In this document: positions 1 to 7,637 of the stretch, one piece after another
Layout: each line of letters starts with the position of its first letter
Position numbering within the stretch: the first letter of the stretch is position 1
Origin: SIG565 sp045590755
Lineage (GTDB): Bacteria > Bacillota > Clostridia > Oscillospirales > Acutalibacteraceae
Reading direction: 5' to 3'
NCBI GenBank assembly: GCA_045590755.1
Contig: JAZNRP010000016.1
Coordinates: 1-8,181 of the forward strand
Length of the DNA: 8,181 bases
The notes under the pieces: generated by a model
Told to the model about the DNA's origin: nothing
What the model saw: only the letters and a program-made list of their open reading frames with translations
The model's database searches: none
Position numbers and translations under genes: made by a program

Positions 1-53
1 AGCTTTTCCTCTTTGCTGTGGGTAATATTTATTCCGCCTTTTGGTCTTCCCAT
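1..53 (-). CDS. Start of a minus-strand gene cut by the window edge; possible transposase OrfA or HTH protein
   Basis: Seventeen codons are visible, reading MGRPKGGINITHSKEEK and then leaving the window. An AAGGAG ribosome binding site (plus 63-68) lies 9 nt before the ATG at 51-53, which makes this a real start rather than chance. The opening GRPKGG followed by a polar stretch and SKEEK resembles the N-termini of IS3-type transposase OrfA proteins and related helix-turn-helix proteins, which often begin with a basic G-R-P-K segment. That is recognition from memory on very few residues. The gene lies downstream of asnA in the same orientation, separated by a strong hairpin, so it is probably a separate transcription unit. 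No clear promoter is visible in the 30 nt before it. Another DNA-binding protein is equally possible. Confidence 0.5.
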   Translation of the reverse strand, partial: MGRPKGGINITHSKEEK

Positions 54-83
54 TACGATCAACTCCTTCCTTTTATCTTAACA

Positions 84-131
84 TAAAAAATAGTGATGGT
101 AGACACTCTTTTTAGTGTCTACCATCACTAT
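84..131 (-). terminator. Long perfect hairpin terminator after asnA
   Basis: Positions 90-107 and 114-131 are perfect reverse complements (18 bp) around a 6-nt loop. Reading on the minus strand, the stem is followed by six T residues (plus 84-89), which is the form of an intrinsic terminator. It begins about 35 nt after the asnA stop and so closes the foldase-asnA unit. The stem is unusually long and symmetrical for a terminator, so a second role is considered in the findings. Confidence 0.8.
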
Positions 132-166
132 ATCACTTCAATATTTTTTAATATCTCGGGATTTTT

Positions 167-1174
167 TTACAGAAGAATTACGCCCTTTTCATTGCATTCC
201 TTTACCATTTCTTCAGGCCAGATGGTAGACTGCACTTCGCCGATGTGCGCCTTTCGTAAAAACAGCATACACATTCTTGACTGTCCAATACCGCCGCCTA
301 TTGTATAAGGCAAATCCCCATTCAGCAGTGCTTTATGGAAGAACAGTTCCTTGCGTTCGGGACAACCCGCAAGCTCTAATTGACGGAGTAATGCTTCTTC
401 GTCTACGCGAATACCCATACTTGATAATTCAAGTGCCGTATCAAGCACGGGGTTATAAACCATTATATCACCGTTGAGTGTCCAGTCATCATAGTCGGGC
501 GCTCTGCCATCGTGCGTCTTGCCTGATTTAAGTGCGCCGCCGATTTGCATTATGAAAACTGAGCCTTTTTCCTTAACAATTTTGTTTTCACGCTCTTTAG
601 CGGTAAGAGTCGGGTATCTATCTTCAAGCTCCTGTGTTGTAACAAAATAAATTTTGTCCGACAAGGTTTTCTCAATGAAATTGTATTCTTTCGCAATAAA
701 AGCTTCGGTCTCCTTTAAGGCTTCGTAAATTTTTTCTACTGTCGCCTTCAGGGTTTCCATATTGCGCTGTGACTTATCAATAACCTGCTCCCAATCCCAC
801 TGGTCAACAAGGACAGAGTGTATATTGTCAAGGTCTTCATCTCTGCGGATGGCGTTCATATCGGTGTACAATCCTTCGCCAAGAGAAAAGCCGTGACGCT
901 TTAATGAAAGGCGCTTCCATTTTGCAAGTGAATGCACTATTTCAACATCGAAGCCGCCGTCCTTAATATCAAAGCTTACGGGGCGCTCAACGCCGTTGAG
1001 TGTATCGTTAAGTCCGCTTGAGCACTTAACAAAAAGTGGTGCCGACACGCGTGTTAAATTAAGCTTTGCCGCGAGTGAACGCTCAAAAAAGTCTTTAACC
1101 TGTTTTATGGCAACTTCGGTAGAGCGTATATCAAGTAATGACTTATACCCTTTTGGTATAACTAAATTCTTCAT
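167..1174 (-). CDS. asnA: Aspartate--ammonia ligase (asparagine synthetase A)
   Basis: This cytoplasmic enzyme makes asparagine from aspartate, ammonia and ATP (to AMP and PPi). The 335-residue protein is close to the roughly 330 residues usual for AsnA and is collinear with it from end to end. Diagnostic blocks include HSLAKWKR (81-88), GEGLYTDM (99-106), DQWDWE (124-129), RAPDYDDW (224-231), ELSSMGIRV (249-257) and IGGGIGQSR (292-300). The last is the class II aminoacyl-tRNA synthetase-like motif 3 that binds ATP; AsnA shares the fold of aspartyl/asparaginyl-tRNA synthetases. The ATG has an AAGGTG ribosome binding site that overlaps the TAA stop of the upstream lipoprotein gene, with only 10 nt between the genes, so the two are co-transcribed and probably translationally coupled. 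No T-box or other leader precedes it. A strong hairpin follows it. The protein looks intact. Confidence 0.97.
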   Translation of the reverse strand: MKNLVIPKGYKSLLDIRSTEVAIKQVKDFFERSLAAKLNLTRVSAPLFVKCSSGLNDTLNGVERPVSFDIKDGGFDVEIVHSLAKWKRLSLKRHGFSLGEGLYTDMNAIRRDEDLDNIHSVLVDQWDWEQVIDKSQRNMETLKATVEKIYEALKETEAFIAKEYNFIEKTLSDKIYFVTTQELEDRYPTLTAKERENKIVKEKGSVFIMQIGGALKSGKTHDGRAPDYDDWTLNGDIMVYNPVLDTALELSSMGIRVDEEALLRQLELAGCPERKELFFHKALLNGDLPYTIGGGIGQSRMCMLFLRKAHIGEVQSTIWPEEMVKECNEKGVILL

Positions 1175-1184
1175 TTATAACACC

Positions 1185-2264
1185 TTAATAATAGTAGTTT
1201 GAAGTATCGGGCTGATAAACCTTATCAACCTTAAACTGCTTTGTAGATTTCTCATTTTCTGCTACGGTAACGCTTTGGGCTTGTTTATTTAATATTTCGG
1301 CGAATTCGTCACCCTTCATATCGTTCATCGCAACGCCCTTTATGGCTTCAAGCTTGGTATTTTTTTCACTTAAAATGTTGCCCTTGTATATGAGAAGCAT
1401 ATATTTATAACCCTGAACGGTTGTATCATCAGTAACAATTTTAAGGGAATTTGCTTCCATATCTTTTACTTTATCGAAATAATCGTTCTCGTAGTATGTT
1501 TCTTTATTGCCCCAGATGATGCCGTTGGTATTACTGAAGGTGCCGTCATCTGTAGCATCTTCTGTATAGGCAGTATCGGTTGCTTCGGCATAAATTTTAG
1601 CGAATTTCTCACCTTTTTTAACGCGGTCTATATAATCGTTGAATTTCTTTTCCTGCTCTGCGAGTTTTGTTTCATCCATTCCTGTTACATCAACATCAAG
1701 CAAGTTTACATATACATAGTTATCGGTAATGTATTTATTAAGCACATCGTCCTTTACTTCTTCGGGACCACCTTCTCCGTAAAGATAGTCAAAATATGCA
1801 TTACTGTACTGCTCATAAGCACAGAATTTTTTATAGCTTTCAAGACCTATACCGTTCTTCTCAAAATATTCTGTATTTGCCTTCCATTCGCTTTCTGCCG
1901 TGGTTTTTGCGCTTTCAAGATATTCGGCGGTGCTAACAGAATTCTGTTCGCAAAGCTGTTTTGCGGCTACCATCTGCTTACATATTTCCAACGCTTGTTT
2001 TTTAACCCACTCGGTATACCCGATGCCGTCAATGGTTTTGGCAAAAAGCTCTTTATCAGATATAGACGAGCTGCCTGTTTCTTCATAAACGCGGTTACGC
2101 GCAGCTGTGCTGGCAGATAAAAAGGCACAGGCGTAAAAGCCCGATGAAAATTCTTCACCGCCAACGGTAACTGCAATTTCACCCGGCCTATGACAAGCTG
2201 CAAGGCTTAAAACAAGACATACGCTTATTAAAAGGGTAACTGTCCTTTTAAGTATATTTTTCAT
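1185..2264 (-). CDS. SurA/PrsA-like foldase lipoprotein with a degenerate parvulin-like region
   Basis: This is probably a membrane-anchored extracytoplasmic folding factor. The chosen ATG (2262-2264) has GGAGG 8 nt upstream (plus 2273-2277). A longer frame from a TTG at 2279 would put that site inside the coding region. The 359-residue protein starts with MKNILKR, a hydrophobic stretch and a lipobox LAAC, giving lipidated Cys24. Residues about 30-175 are helix-rich, as in SurA N-terminal chaperone domains. About 183-296 follow the parvulin layout: YVNLLDV where the family has HIL, then KKGEKFAKIYAEATD, a Gly-containing turn, and GYKYMLLIYKG where the family ends with GYHI. The two parvulin histidines are absent, so peptidyl-prolyl isomerase activity is doubtful and a chaperone role is more likely. 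The tail is Tyr-rich (SNYYY). It follows mfd, as foldase genes often do in Clostridia, and precedes asnA by 10 nt. Confidence 0.75.
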   Translation of the reverse strand: MKNILKRTVTLLISVCLVLSLAACHRPGEIAVTVGGEEFSSGFYACAFLSASTAARNRVYEETGSSSISDKELFAKTIDGIGYTEWVKKQALEICKQMVAAKQLCEQNSVSTAEYLESAKTTAESEWKANTEYFEKNGIGLESYKKFCAYEQYSNAYFDYLYGEGGPEEVKDDVLNKYITDNYVYVNLLDVDVTGMDETKLAEQEKKFNDYIDRVKKGEKFAKIYAEATDTAYTEDATDDGTFSNTNGIIWGNKETYYENDYFDKVKDMEANSLKIVTDDTTVQGYKYMLLIYKGNILSEKNTKLEAIKGVAMNDMKGDEFAEILNKQAQSVTVAENEKSTKQFKVDKVYQPDTSNYYY

Positions 2265-2305
2265 TTTATTTTCCTCCAAGAATGCTCAATTAATCATACA
2301 TAACA

Positions 2306-2334
2306 AGTATATAACAGAAACGGCTAAAAGTCTA
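2306..2334 (-). promoter_or_regulatory. Candidate sigma-A promoter for the foldase lipoprotein and asnA
   Basis: In the 86-nt gap after mfd, the minus strand reads TAGACT (plus 2329-2334), 17 nt of spacer, then TATACT (plus 2306-2311). This is a good vegetative -10 box at the right distance from a -35 with four of six consensus bases. Transcription would start about 35 nt before the lipoprotein ATG. No terminator separates mfd from this gene, so read-through from mfd is also likely. Confidence 0.55.
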
Positions 2335-2350
2335 TATTTTTTTATAAAAT

Positions 2351-5300
2351 TTAGAGTGCCGCCGCTATTTCGTATATAAGCTCTGCACTACTTTGTCCCG
2401 TCTTTTGCCTTACAGTGTAATAAGGCTTGTCGTTAGCACTTAATACTACCCGTTTACCGAATGCAGAGTTAAGCTTTGTTATCTGGCTTTCATTAACGGT
2501 ATTCACCCTTAGCACAACGGCATTTTTATCGTGTACAATTTCGTAAATTCCCATTTTTGCCGCTTTGTTACGAAGTAGCGCTATATCAATAAGCCCCATA
2601 ACCGCCCGTGGTGGCTCACCGAAACGGTCGCACAGCTCATCAATGACATCACTTCTTGTGTCATCATCACAAATTTTGGCAATTCGCTTATAAATACCCA
2701 GTCTTGCGGGTAAGGACGCAATATACCGTTCGGGTATATGTGCCGACACATTAAGGTCTACCACGCATTCATTTGTTTCTTCCTGTTTTATTCCTTTTTC
2801 CTCGTTTATGGCTTCATTTAGCAGTTTTATATACATATCGTAGCCAACCGCTTCCATATTGCCGTGTTGCTCGCCGCCGAGTATACTACCCGCACCGCGT
2901 ATTTCAAGGTCTCGCATAGCAATTTTAAAGCCTGCACCGAATTCGGTATAATCCCTTATTGCTTCAAGTCTTTTTTTGGCCACATCCGATAACTGCTTAA
3001 ACGGCTTAAAACAGAAATATGCATAGGCGCGTCTCGGCGAACGCCCCACGCGTCCCCTTAGCTGATGAAGCTGTGAAAGACCGAAGCGGTCAGCATCTTC
3101 AACTATAAGGGTGTTTACATTGGGCGCATCAACGCCCGTTTCGATAATGGTCGTACATACAAGTATATCTATTTCGTGTTCAAGCAGCTGTTGCCACACA
3201 TTTGATAGCTGTTCTTCACTCATCTGTCCGTGGGCGACCCCCACCTTAGCATCGGGTAATTCCTCTTTAAGCTTTGCCGCGCGGGCATAGATTGACTCTA
3301 CCCTGTTATGCAAATAGTACACCTGACCCGAGCGTCTGAGCTCCTTTTTTATGGCATCCATTATTATACCGTTATTCTGCTCTAAAACATAAGTCTGAAT
3401 GGGTAGACGGTCGCCCGGCGCTTCTTCAATGCTTGACATATCTCTTAGTCCCGACATCGCCATATTAAGAGTTCTGGGTATCGGCGTTGCCGAAAGGGTT
3501 AATACATCAACTTCGGGGTAGTCCTGTTTTAATTTTTCTTTTTGGGCTACACCAAAGCGTTGCTCTTCATCTATTATTACAAGTCCTAAATTTTTGAACC
3601 TTATGTCCTTCGATATAAGCCTATGTGTGCCTATAACCATATCTACCCTGCCCGCTTTGATACCCGCCGCTATCTTTGTCTGCTCGGACGGTTTTACAAA
3701 ACGCGATAGCATTTGTACATTAAGCGGCAATTCTCCAAAGCGTTGCTTTGCGGTTTGCAAATGCTGAAAAGCAAGAATTGTAGTAGGTACCAAAAAAGCA
3801 CACTGCTTGCCTTCGCTTATACACTTAAAGGCGGCGCGTAAAGCCACTTCAGTTTTACCAAAACCGACATCTCCGCAAAGCAGTCGGTCCATTGGTACTT
3901 CGCGCTCCATATCTGCCTTTATTTCCTTAAGGCACCGCAGCTGGTCATCGGTTTCAACATACGGAAAGCCCGCTTCAAATTCCGACTGCAGCTCGCTGTC
4001 AGGCGCAAAGGCATAGCCCTTAATTGACATTCTTTTTGCATAAAGGGCGGTAAGCTCTTTAGCCATATTTTTTACGGCGCTTTTCACCCTTGCCCTTGTT
4101 TTTTGCCAATCGCTCGAGCCTAATTTATTAAGCCTTATGGTCCCCGATTCACTGCTTCCTATATATTTTGATACTAAATCAAGCTGTGTTACGGGCACAT
4201 ACAGAACATCGGTTTTTGCATAGTTGATTTTTATATAGTCTTTAGTAAGACCACCGCTTGTTATCTTATTAATTCCCGCAAAAATACCGATGCCGTGCGA
4301 CACATGTACAACATAATCGCCCACCTTAAGCTCATCAAGAGAAGAGATTGAGTTTTCTGTTTTCTTATGCCTTATTTTGCGCCCTTCTCCGCTTATATAA
4401 TTGCCTGTAATGAGCATAAACTTTTGTTCATGTAGCTGAAAGCCCGCGCTAAGCCCACCCGCAATAACGGTTATACCCTTTTCTATTTTTTCAGGGGGTG
4501 TAAGGAACAGTGTCGCCGCCACACCGCGTGCTTTAAGGCTTTCGTAAAGCACCGTCGCCGCCTTTTCACCCGGCACCAGAACAGCGATTTTACCGCCCTT
4601 TTCACTCATAAAGGAAATATCTTCAAGCAGTACTGCTAATTCTCCCTTCCAGGAAGATAGGCGCTTATAATCAAAATTAATAATATCTTTTATCGGTAAA
4701 CTGTAGTTCCCGCGTGAGAAATTCTCTAAAAATACAGCTTTTTCGGTGTCTTTTAAAAACTGAGATATACTAAGTGTGAATTTAGAGTCACGGGTTATAT
4801 AACCATTCTCCAAAAGGGTTTTGGCGTCCATTAAAAAACGCTCTTCCTGCGTTTTGAGTGCGGATTCCACTTCACTGCTTTCGGCTACGACTATAAGCGC
4901 GTCAGAAAAATAATCAAAAATAGTGCACGGCGCATAAATTTCGTTTATATAACGGTCGGCCGAAATATCAATGCCCGCACGAAGTAATGATATGTCTTTT
5001 TTAATTATTGTTCTTGCCGAGTCTGACAATCGGGTGTTTTTAAGTTTAAGTTCTAATTTATCTGCCAATTCTGCAGTATTATATACAATTTCACTTGCCT
5101 GTGTAATTTTTATTTCATCAGTAGCTTCTGTGCGCCGCTGAGTTGATACATCAAAATATGCAATAGTGTCAATTTCATCGCCCCAATACTCGATTCTCAC
5201 TGGGCTACCACTCGCAACGGGGAATATATCTACTATACCTCCCCTTACCGAAAACTGACCGCAGCCTTCTACAAGTGAGCTGTTTTCATACCCTGCAGAT

Positions 5301-5767
5301 AAAAGCTTATCTTTTAATTCTTCAATAGGCAGTTCTTTTCCCGTAGATAAAAAGAAACAATTTTGTTTTAATGTATCACACGGCACAGTATACTGCACTG
5401 CCGCTGCGGCACTGCAAACAAGCACACTAAAAGCCCCATCAAAAAGCTTTGATAGGGTGTCTATTCTCTTATGCTCGTACTCTTTTGAGTGGCTTAGCAT
5501 CTCACTAAGGCAAAAATCTCTTTCAGGGAAAACGGCGGACGCTACGCCGAGTGACTTTAAATCACTGCACAGCTCTGCCGCCGAAGATTCTGTGGGTGTA
5601 ATCAGCAAAATCTTTTTTTTAGTGTCACGAGATAGTCCGCTTACAATAAGCGCCTTGTGAATTTGCGACAGCCCCGAGCAAGACAGTGGCAGAAATGACT
5701 TTTTAATGTCTTCTGTCAGCGCCTTGTACGGCCGACTTGACTTTAGTATTTGCTGTAAAAATTCCAT
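2351..5767 (-). CDS. mfd: Transcription-repair coupling factor Mfd
   Basis: Mfd is a DNA translocase that pushes or removes RNA polymerase stalled at lesions and recruits UvrA, coupling nucleotide-excision repair to transcription. At 1138 residues it is full length (about 1150 in the family). Domains in order: UvrB-homology region without a working ATPase (about 1-340); RNA polymerase-interacting CarD-like domain (about 480-545, GDYVVHVSHGIGIF at its start); RecG-like motor with Walker A GDVGFGKTE (632-640), THRL (714-717), DEEQ box (733-736), SATPIPRT (759-766), TTIIETGVD (872-880) and motif VI RGRVGRS (904-910); then the translocation motif region and the C-terminal autoinhibitory domain (about 1000-1138). 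It begins 24 nt after pth, with a weak AGAGAAG ribosome binding site 6 nt before the ATG, so it is probably transcribed with pth. All motor motifs are intact. Confidence 0.98.
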   Translation of the reverse strand: MEFLQQILKSSRPYKALTEDIKKSFLPLSCSGLSQIHKALIVSGLSRDTKKKILLITPTESSAAELCSDLKSLGVASAVFPERDFCLSEMLSHSKEYEHKRIDTLSKLFDGAFSVLVCSAAAAVQYTVPCDTLKQNCFFLSTGKELPIEELKDKLLSAGYENSSLVEGCGQFSVRGGIVDIFPVASGSPVRIEYWGDEIDTIAYFDVSTQRRTEATDEIKITQASEIVYNTAELADKLELKLKNTRLSDSARTIIKKDISLLRAGIDISADRYINEIYAPCTIFDYFSDALIVVAESSEVESALKTQEERFLMDAKTLLENGYITRDSKFTLSISQFLKDTEKAVFLENFSRGNYSLPIKDIINFDYKRLSSWKGELAVLLEDISFMSEKGGKIAVLVPGEKAATVLYESLKARGVAATLFLTPPEKIEKGITVIAGGLSAGFQLHEQKFMLITGNYISGEGRKIRHKKTENSISSLDELKVGDYVVHVSHGIGIFAGINKITSGGLTKDYIKINYAKTDVLYVPVTQLDLVSKYIGSSESGTIRLNKLGSSDWQKTRARVKSAVKNMAKELTALYAKRMSIKGYAFAPDSELQSEFEAGFPYVETDDQLRCLKEIKADMEREVPMDRLLCGDVGFGKTEVALRAAFKCISEGKQCAFLVPTTILAFQHLQTAKQRFGELPLNVQMLSRFVKPSEQTKIAAGIKAGRVDMVIGTHRLISKDIRFKNLGLVIIDEEQRFGVAQKEKLKQDYPEVDVLTLSATPIPRTLNMAMSGLRDMSSIEEAPGDRLPIQTYVLEQNNGIIMDAIKKELRRSGQVYYLHNRVESIYARAAKLKEELPDAKVGVAHGQMSEEQLSNVWQQLLEHEIDILVCTTIIETGVDAPNVNTLIVEDADRFGLSQLHQLRGRVGRSPRRAYAYFCFKPFKQLSDVAKKRLEAIRDYTEFGAGFKIAMRDLEIRGAGSILGGEQHGNMEAVGYDMYIKLLNEAINEEKGIKQEETNECVVDLNVSAHIPERYIASLPARLGIYKRIAKICDDDTRSDVIDELCDRFGEPPRAVMGLIDIALLRNKAAKMGIYEIVHDKNAVVLRVNTVNESQITKLNSAFGKRVVLSANDKPYYTVRQKTGQSSAELIYEIAAAL

Positions 5768-5791
5768 ATTATGCTTCTCTTTTGAAGAATT

Positions 5792-6382
5792 TTAACTGTT
5801 GTATTTATTCATCGCCTTATCAATACTGCCCGTCACCATTTCTTCAATGGCTAAAACAGCCTTTTCCAAGGCTTTTTCCTTGTCTGCCATTTCATCGGTC
5901 TTGAATTTACTTAAAACCCAATCCTTAAGGTCATATTCGGGGTGCGGTTTTTTGCCGACACCGATTTTTATTCGCGCAATATCGTTACTGGAGAGATGCT
6001 CCGATATATTTTTCATACCGTTGTGGCCGCCGTGCGTACCGTTTCGGCGTATTCTTATATTGCCGACATCCAGCGAAATATCGTCAAAAATTATTATAAT
6101 ATTTTGTAGCGGTATTTTGTAAAATCTACTAATTTCTCCCACCGCTTCGCCCGATAAATTCATATAGGTCTGCGGCTTTGCTACCATTATACGCTTATTC
6201 TTTATTTTACATTCGCTAATTAGTGCTTTGTGCTTTAAACGGAAAGGTGTAGCACAGAACTTTTTGCACAACAAATCTACGGCATCAAACCCTATGTTGT
6301 GCCTTGTGTTATCGTACTCGCTGTCGGGATTTCCAAGCCCCACAACAAGAAGCATATCATTGTCTTTTTTCTTGAAAAGCAT
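5792..6382 (-). CDS. pth: Peptidyl-tRNA hydrolase
   Basis: This cytoplasmic esterase frees tRNA from peptides released early by ribosomes. The 196-residue product carries the family motifs: VVGLGNP (14-19 with Asn18), TRHNIGF with catalytic His28, KPQTYMNLSG (69-78, with substrate-binding Asn75), FDD at 99-101 with the catalytic aspartate, and GGHNGMKNI (118-126). I start it at the ATG at 6380-6382 because a GGGTGG site lies 8 nt upstream. The frame stays open to a GTG at 6392-6394, but that has no ribosome binding site. The short KKKDND extension before the conserved core is normal for clostridial Pth. It is the first gene of the pth-mfd unit, an arrangement widely kept in Firmicutes, and has its own promoter. 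Confidence 0.96.
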   Translation of the reverse strand: MLFKKKDNDMLLVVGLGNPDSEYDNTRHNIGFDAVDLLCKKFCATPFRLKHKALISECKIKNKRIMVAKPQTYMNLSGEAVGEISRFYKIPLQNIIIIFDDISLDVGNIRIRRNGTHGGHNGMKNISEHLSSNDIARIKIGVGKKPHPEYDLKDWVLSKFKTDEMADKEKALEKAVLAIEEMVTGSIDKAMNKYNS

Positions 6383-6399
6383 AACCTTCACCACCCGCT

Positions 6400-6428
6400 A
6401 TTTTACCATACAAATGTGATAAAATCAA
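6400..6428 (-). promoter_or_regulatory. Sigma-A-type promoter of the pth-mfd unit
   Basis: On the minus strand TTGATT (plus 6423-6428) and TAAAAT (plus 6400-6405) are separated by exactly 17 nt. The start site would be about 10 nt upstream of the ribosome binding site. The promoter lies between the fba terminator and pth. Its -35 and first spacer bases (reverse complement of TGTGATAAAATCAA, plus 6415-6428) nearly match the corresponding part of the fba promoter. Confidence 0.7.
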
Positions 6429-6434
6429 GCATAT

Positions 6435-6465
6435 AAAAACAACGGGCGGACTGTGCAGTCCGCCC
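6435..6465 (-). terminator. Intrinsic terminator of fba
   Basis: Plus 6444-6452 and 6457-6465 are perfect complements (9 bp, GC-rich GGGCGGACT) with a 4-nt loop. On the minus strand the stem is followed by GTTGTTTTT. It lies 15 nt after the fba stop and separates fba from the pth promoter. Confidence 0.85.
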
Positions 6466-6480
6466 TAAAAGCATTTTTTA

Positions 6481-7344
6481 TTACGCCTTGTTTACAGAAC
6501 CGAAGAGTTCCATCTTTTCCTTAACTGTAGCCTTAATTGCTTCAACACCGGGCGCTAAAAGCTTTCTTGGGTCAAAGCCCTTACCCGATAAATCCTTACC
6601 TTCTTCTACATACTTGCGTGTAGCAGCGGCAAATGCCAACTGACACTCTGTATTAACATTGATTTTTGAAACACCTAAGGAAATAGCCTTCTTAATCATA
6701 TCAGCAGGAATACCTGTACCGCCGTGGAGAACAAGCGGCATAGTGCCTGTAAGCTTCTGAATATCATCAAGTGTATCAAAGCTTAAGCCTGCCCAGTTTT
6801 CAGGGTACTTACCGTGAATATTACCAATACCTGCTGCGAGCATTGTAACGCCAAGGTCGGCTATCATTTTACATTCGTTCGGGTCGGCAACTTCACCGCT
6901 ACCGATTACACCGTCTTCCTCACCACCGATAGCACCAACTTCGGCTTCAAGAGAAAGACCTAAATCGTTACAAATACCAACGAGTTCCTTGGTTTTTTCA
7001 ATGTTTTCTTCAATCGGGTAGTGTGAGCCGTCGAACATTACAGAAGAGAAACCTGCAGCGATACAAGCCTTTGCGCCTTCGTATGAGCCGTGGTCAAGGT
7101 GGAGAGCCACGGGAACGGTGATACCAAGCTCGTTAATCATACCGTTAACCATACCTACAACGGTTGTGTAGCCGCACATATACTTACCTGCACCTTGGGA
7201 AACACCGAGAATTACAGGTGAATTAAGCTCCTGTGCTGTAAGTAAAATTGCCTTGGTCCATTCAAGATTGTTGATATTGAACTGACCAACAGCATATTTT
7301 CCTGCCTTTGCTTTGTTAAGCATTTCTTTTGCGGAAACTAACAT
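6481..7344 (-). CDS. fba: Class II fructose-1,6-bisphosphate aldolase
   Basis: This zinc-dependent cytoplasmic enzyme cleaves fructose-1,6-bisphosphate into dihydroxyacetone phosphate and glyceraldehyde-3-phosphate, and runs in reverse in gluconeogenesis. The 287-residue length fits the short class IIB group. Visible motifs are GQFNINNLEW (20-29), HLDHG (82-86, catalytic Asp84 and zinc ligand His85), EAEVG (133-137), NIHGKYP (175-181, zinc ligand His178), LHGGTGI (206-212, zinc ligand His207) and KINVNTEC (227-234, phosphate and Schiff-free substrate contact loop). The ATG has a strong AGGAGG site 8 nt upstream. It is a single-gene unit with its own promoter and terminator, divergent from the tRNA genes. 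Related class II aldolases act on tagatose-bisphosphate, but a free-standing housekeeping gene like this is most likely Fba. Confidence 0.95.
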   Translation of the reverse strand: MLVSAKEMLNKAKAGKYAVGQFNINNLEWTKAILLTAQELNSPVILGVSQGAGKYMCGYTTVVGMVNGMINELGITVPVALHLDHGSYEGAKACIAAGFSSVMFDGSHYPIEENIEKTKELVGICNDLGLSLEAEVGAIGGEEDGVIGSGEVADPNECKMIADLGVTMLAAGIGNIHGKYPENWAGLSFDTLDDIQKLTGTMPLVLHGGTGIPADMIKKAISLGVSKINVNTECQLAFAAATRKYVEEGKDLSGKGFDPRKLLAPGVEAIKATVKEKMELFGSVNKA

Positions 7345-7376
7345 TTTAACATCCTCCTAAAAATTTTTACATTTCT

Positions 7377-7405
7377 ATTTTATACCAATTTTTGTGATAA
7401 ATCAA
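7377..7405 (-). promoter_or_regulatory. Sigma-A-type promoter of fba
   Basis: The minus strand has TTGATT (plus 7400-7405), 17 nt, then TAAAAT (plus 7377-7382). A TATAAA two bases earlier is an alternative -10 with a 15-nt spacer. The start site would fall about 10 nt before the AGGAGG of fba. Confidence 0.65.
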
Positions 7406-7476
7406 CCTTATTTATTACATTATTTAAGAAAAATCCCAGTAATGCTGCCACCGTTATAAAAATTTGCAAATTTTTA

Positions 7477-7504
7477 TTGACTTTTAAGCAAAATGCGGTA
7501 TAAT
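7477..7504 (+). promoter_or_regulatory. Strong promoter of the tRNA-Gln gene
   Basis: TTGACT (7477-7482) and a consensus TATAAT (7499-7504) are separated by 16 nt. The start would be near 7511, only about 5 nt before the mature tRNA 5' end at 7516. It points away from the fba promoter. Confidence 0.85.
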
Positions 7505-7515
7505 ATTGTTGTCGT

Positions 7516-7589
7516 TGGGGAATTGTGTAACGGTAGCACGACAGACTCTGACTCTGTTTGTTGGGGTTCGAATCCCTATTCCCCAGCCA
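7516..7589 (+). tRNA. tRNA-Gln (anticodon CUG)
   Basis: The cloverleaf folds completely. Acceptor stem TGGGGAA (7516-7522) pairs with TTCCCCA (7579-7585). The D arm is GTG/CAC. The anticodon stem ACAGA/TCTGT (7541-7545, 7553-7557) encloses loop CTCTGAC with anticodon CTG at 7548-7550. The T arm has loop TTCGAAT (7567-7573). Discriminator G7586 and the encoded CCA (7587-7589) complete it. The anticodon reads CAG. A T1-A72 terminal pair and G73 fit glutamine tRNAs. Confidence 0.95.
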
Positions 7590-7637
7590 AAACTAAACCA
7601 CCCTTAAGGGTGGTTTTTTGTTTTGGCTGGGGAATAG
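7576..7637. repeat. 18-bp inverted copy of the tRNA-Gln 3' end flanking its terminator
   Basis: CTATTCCCCAGCCAAAAC at 7576-7593 (T-arm end, acceptor strand, CCA and 4 nt more) recurs exactly as its reverse complement at 7620-7637. The terminator hairpin lies between the arms. Similarity continues outward: the minus strand at 7638-7650 reads GTTCAAACCCTAA, which resembles the tRNA T loop and T stem (GTTCGAATCC) with about 4 extra bases. It is therefore an inverted partial duplicate of the tRNA 3' end, not a chance hairpin. Confidence 0.85.
7595..7619 (+). terminator. Intrinsic terminator after tRNA-Gln
   Basis: AAACCACCC and GGGTGGTTT form a 9-bp stem (7595-7603 with 7608-7616) around TTAA, followed by a T run to 7619. 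It begins 5 nt after the CCA of the tRNA. Confidence 0.85.

Noticed and set aside
1175..1184. T-box or other leader controlling asnA
   Set aside because: Only 10 nt separate asnA from the upstream gene, so there is no room for a leader.
7576..7637. Prophage or island attachment site at tRNA-Gln
   Set aside because: The duplicate of the tRNA end is inverted, only tens of bases away, and no integrase or cargo lies between the arms.
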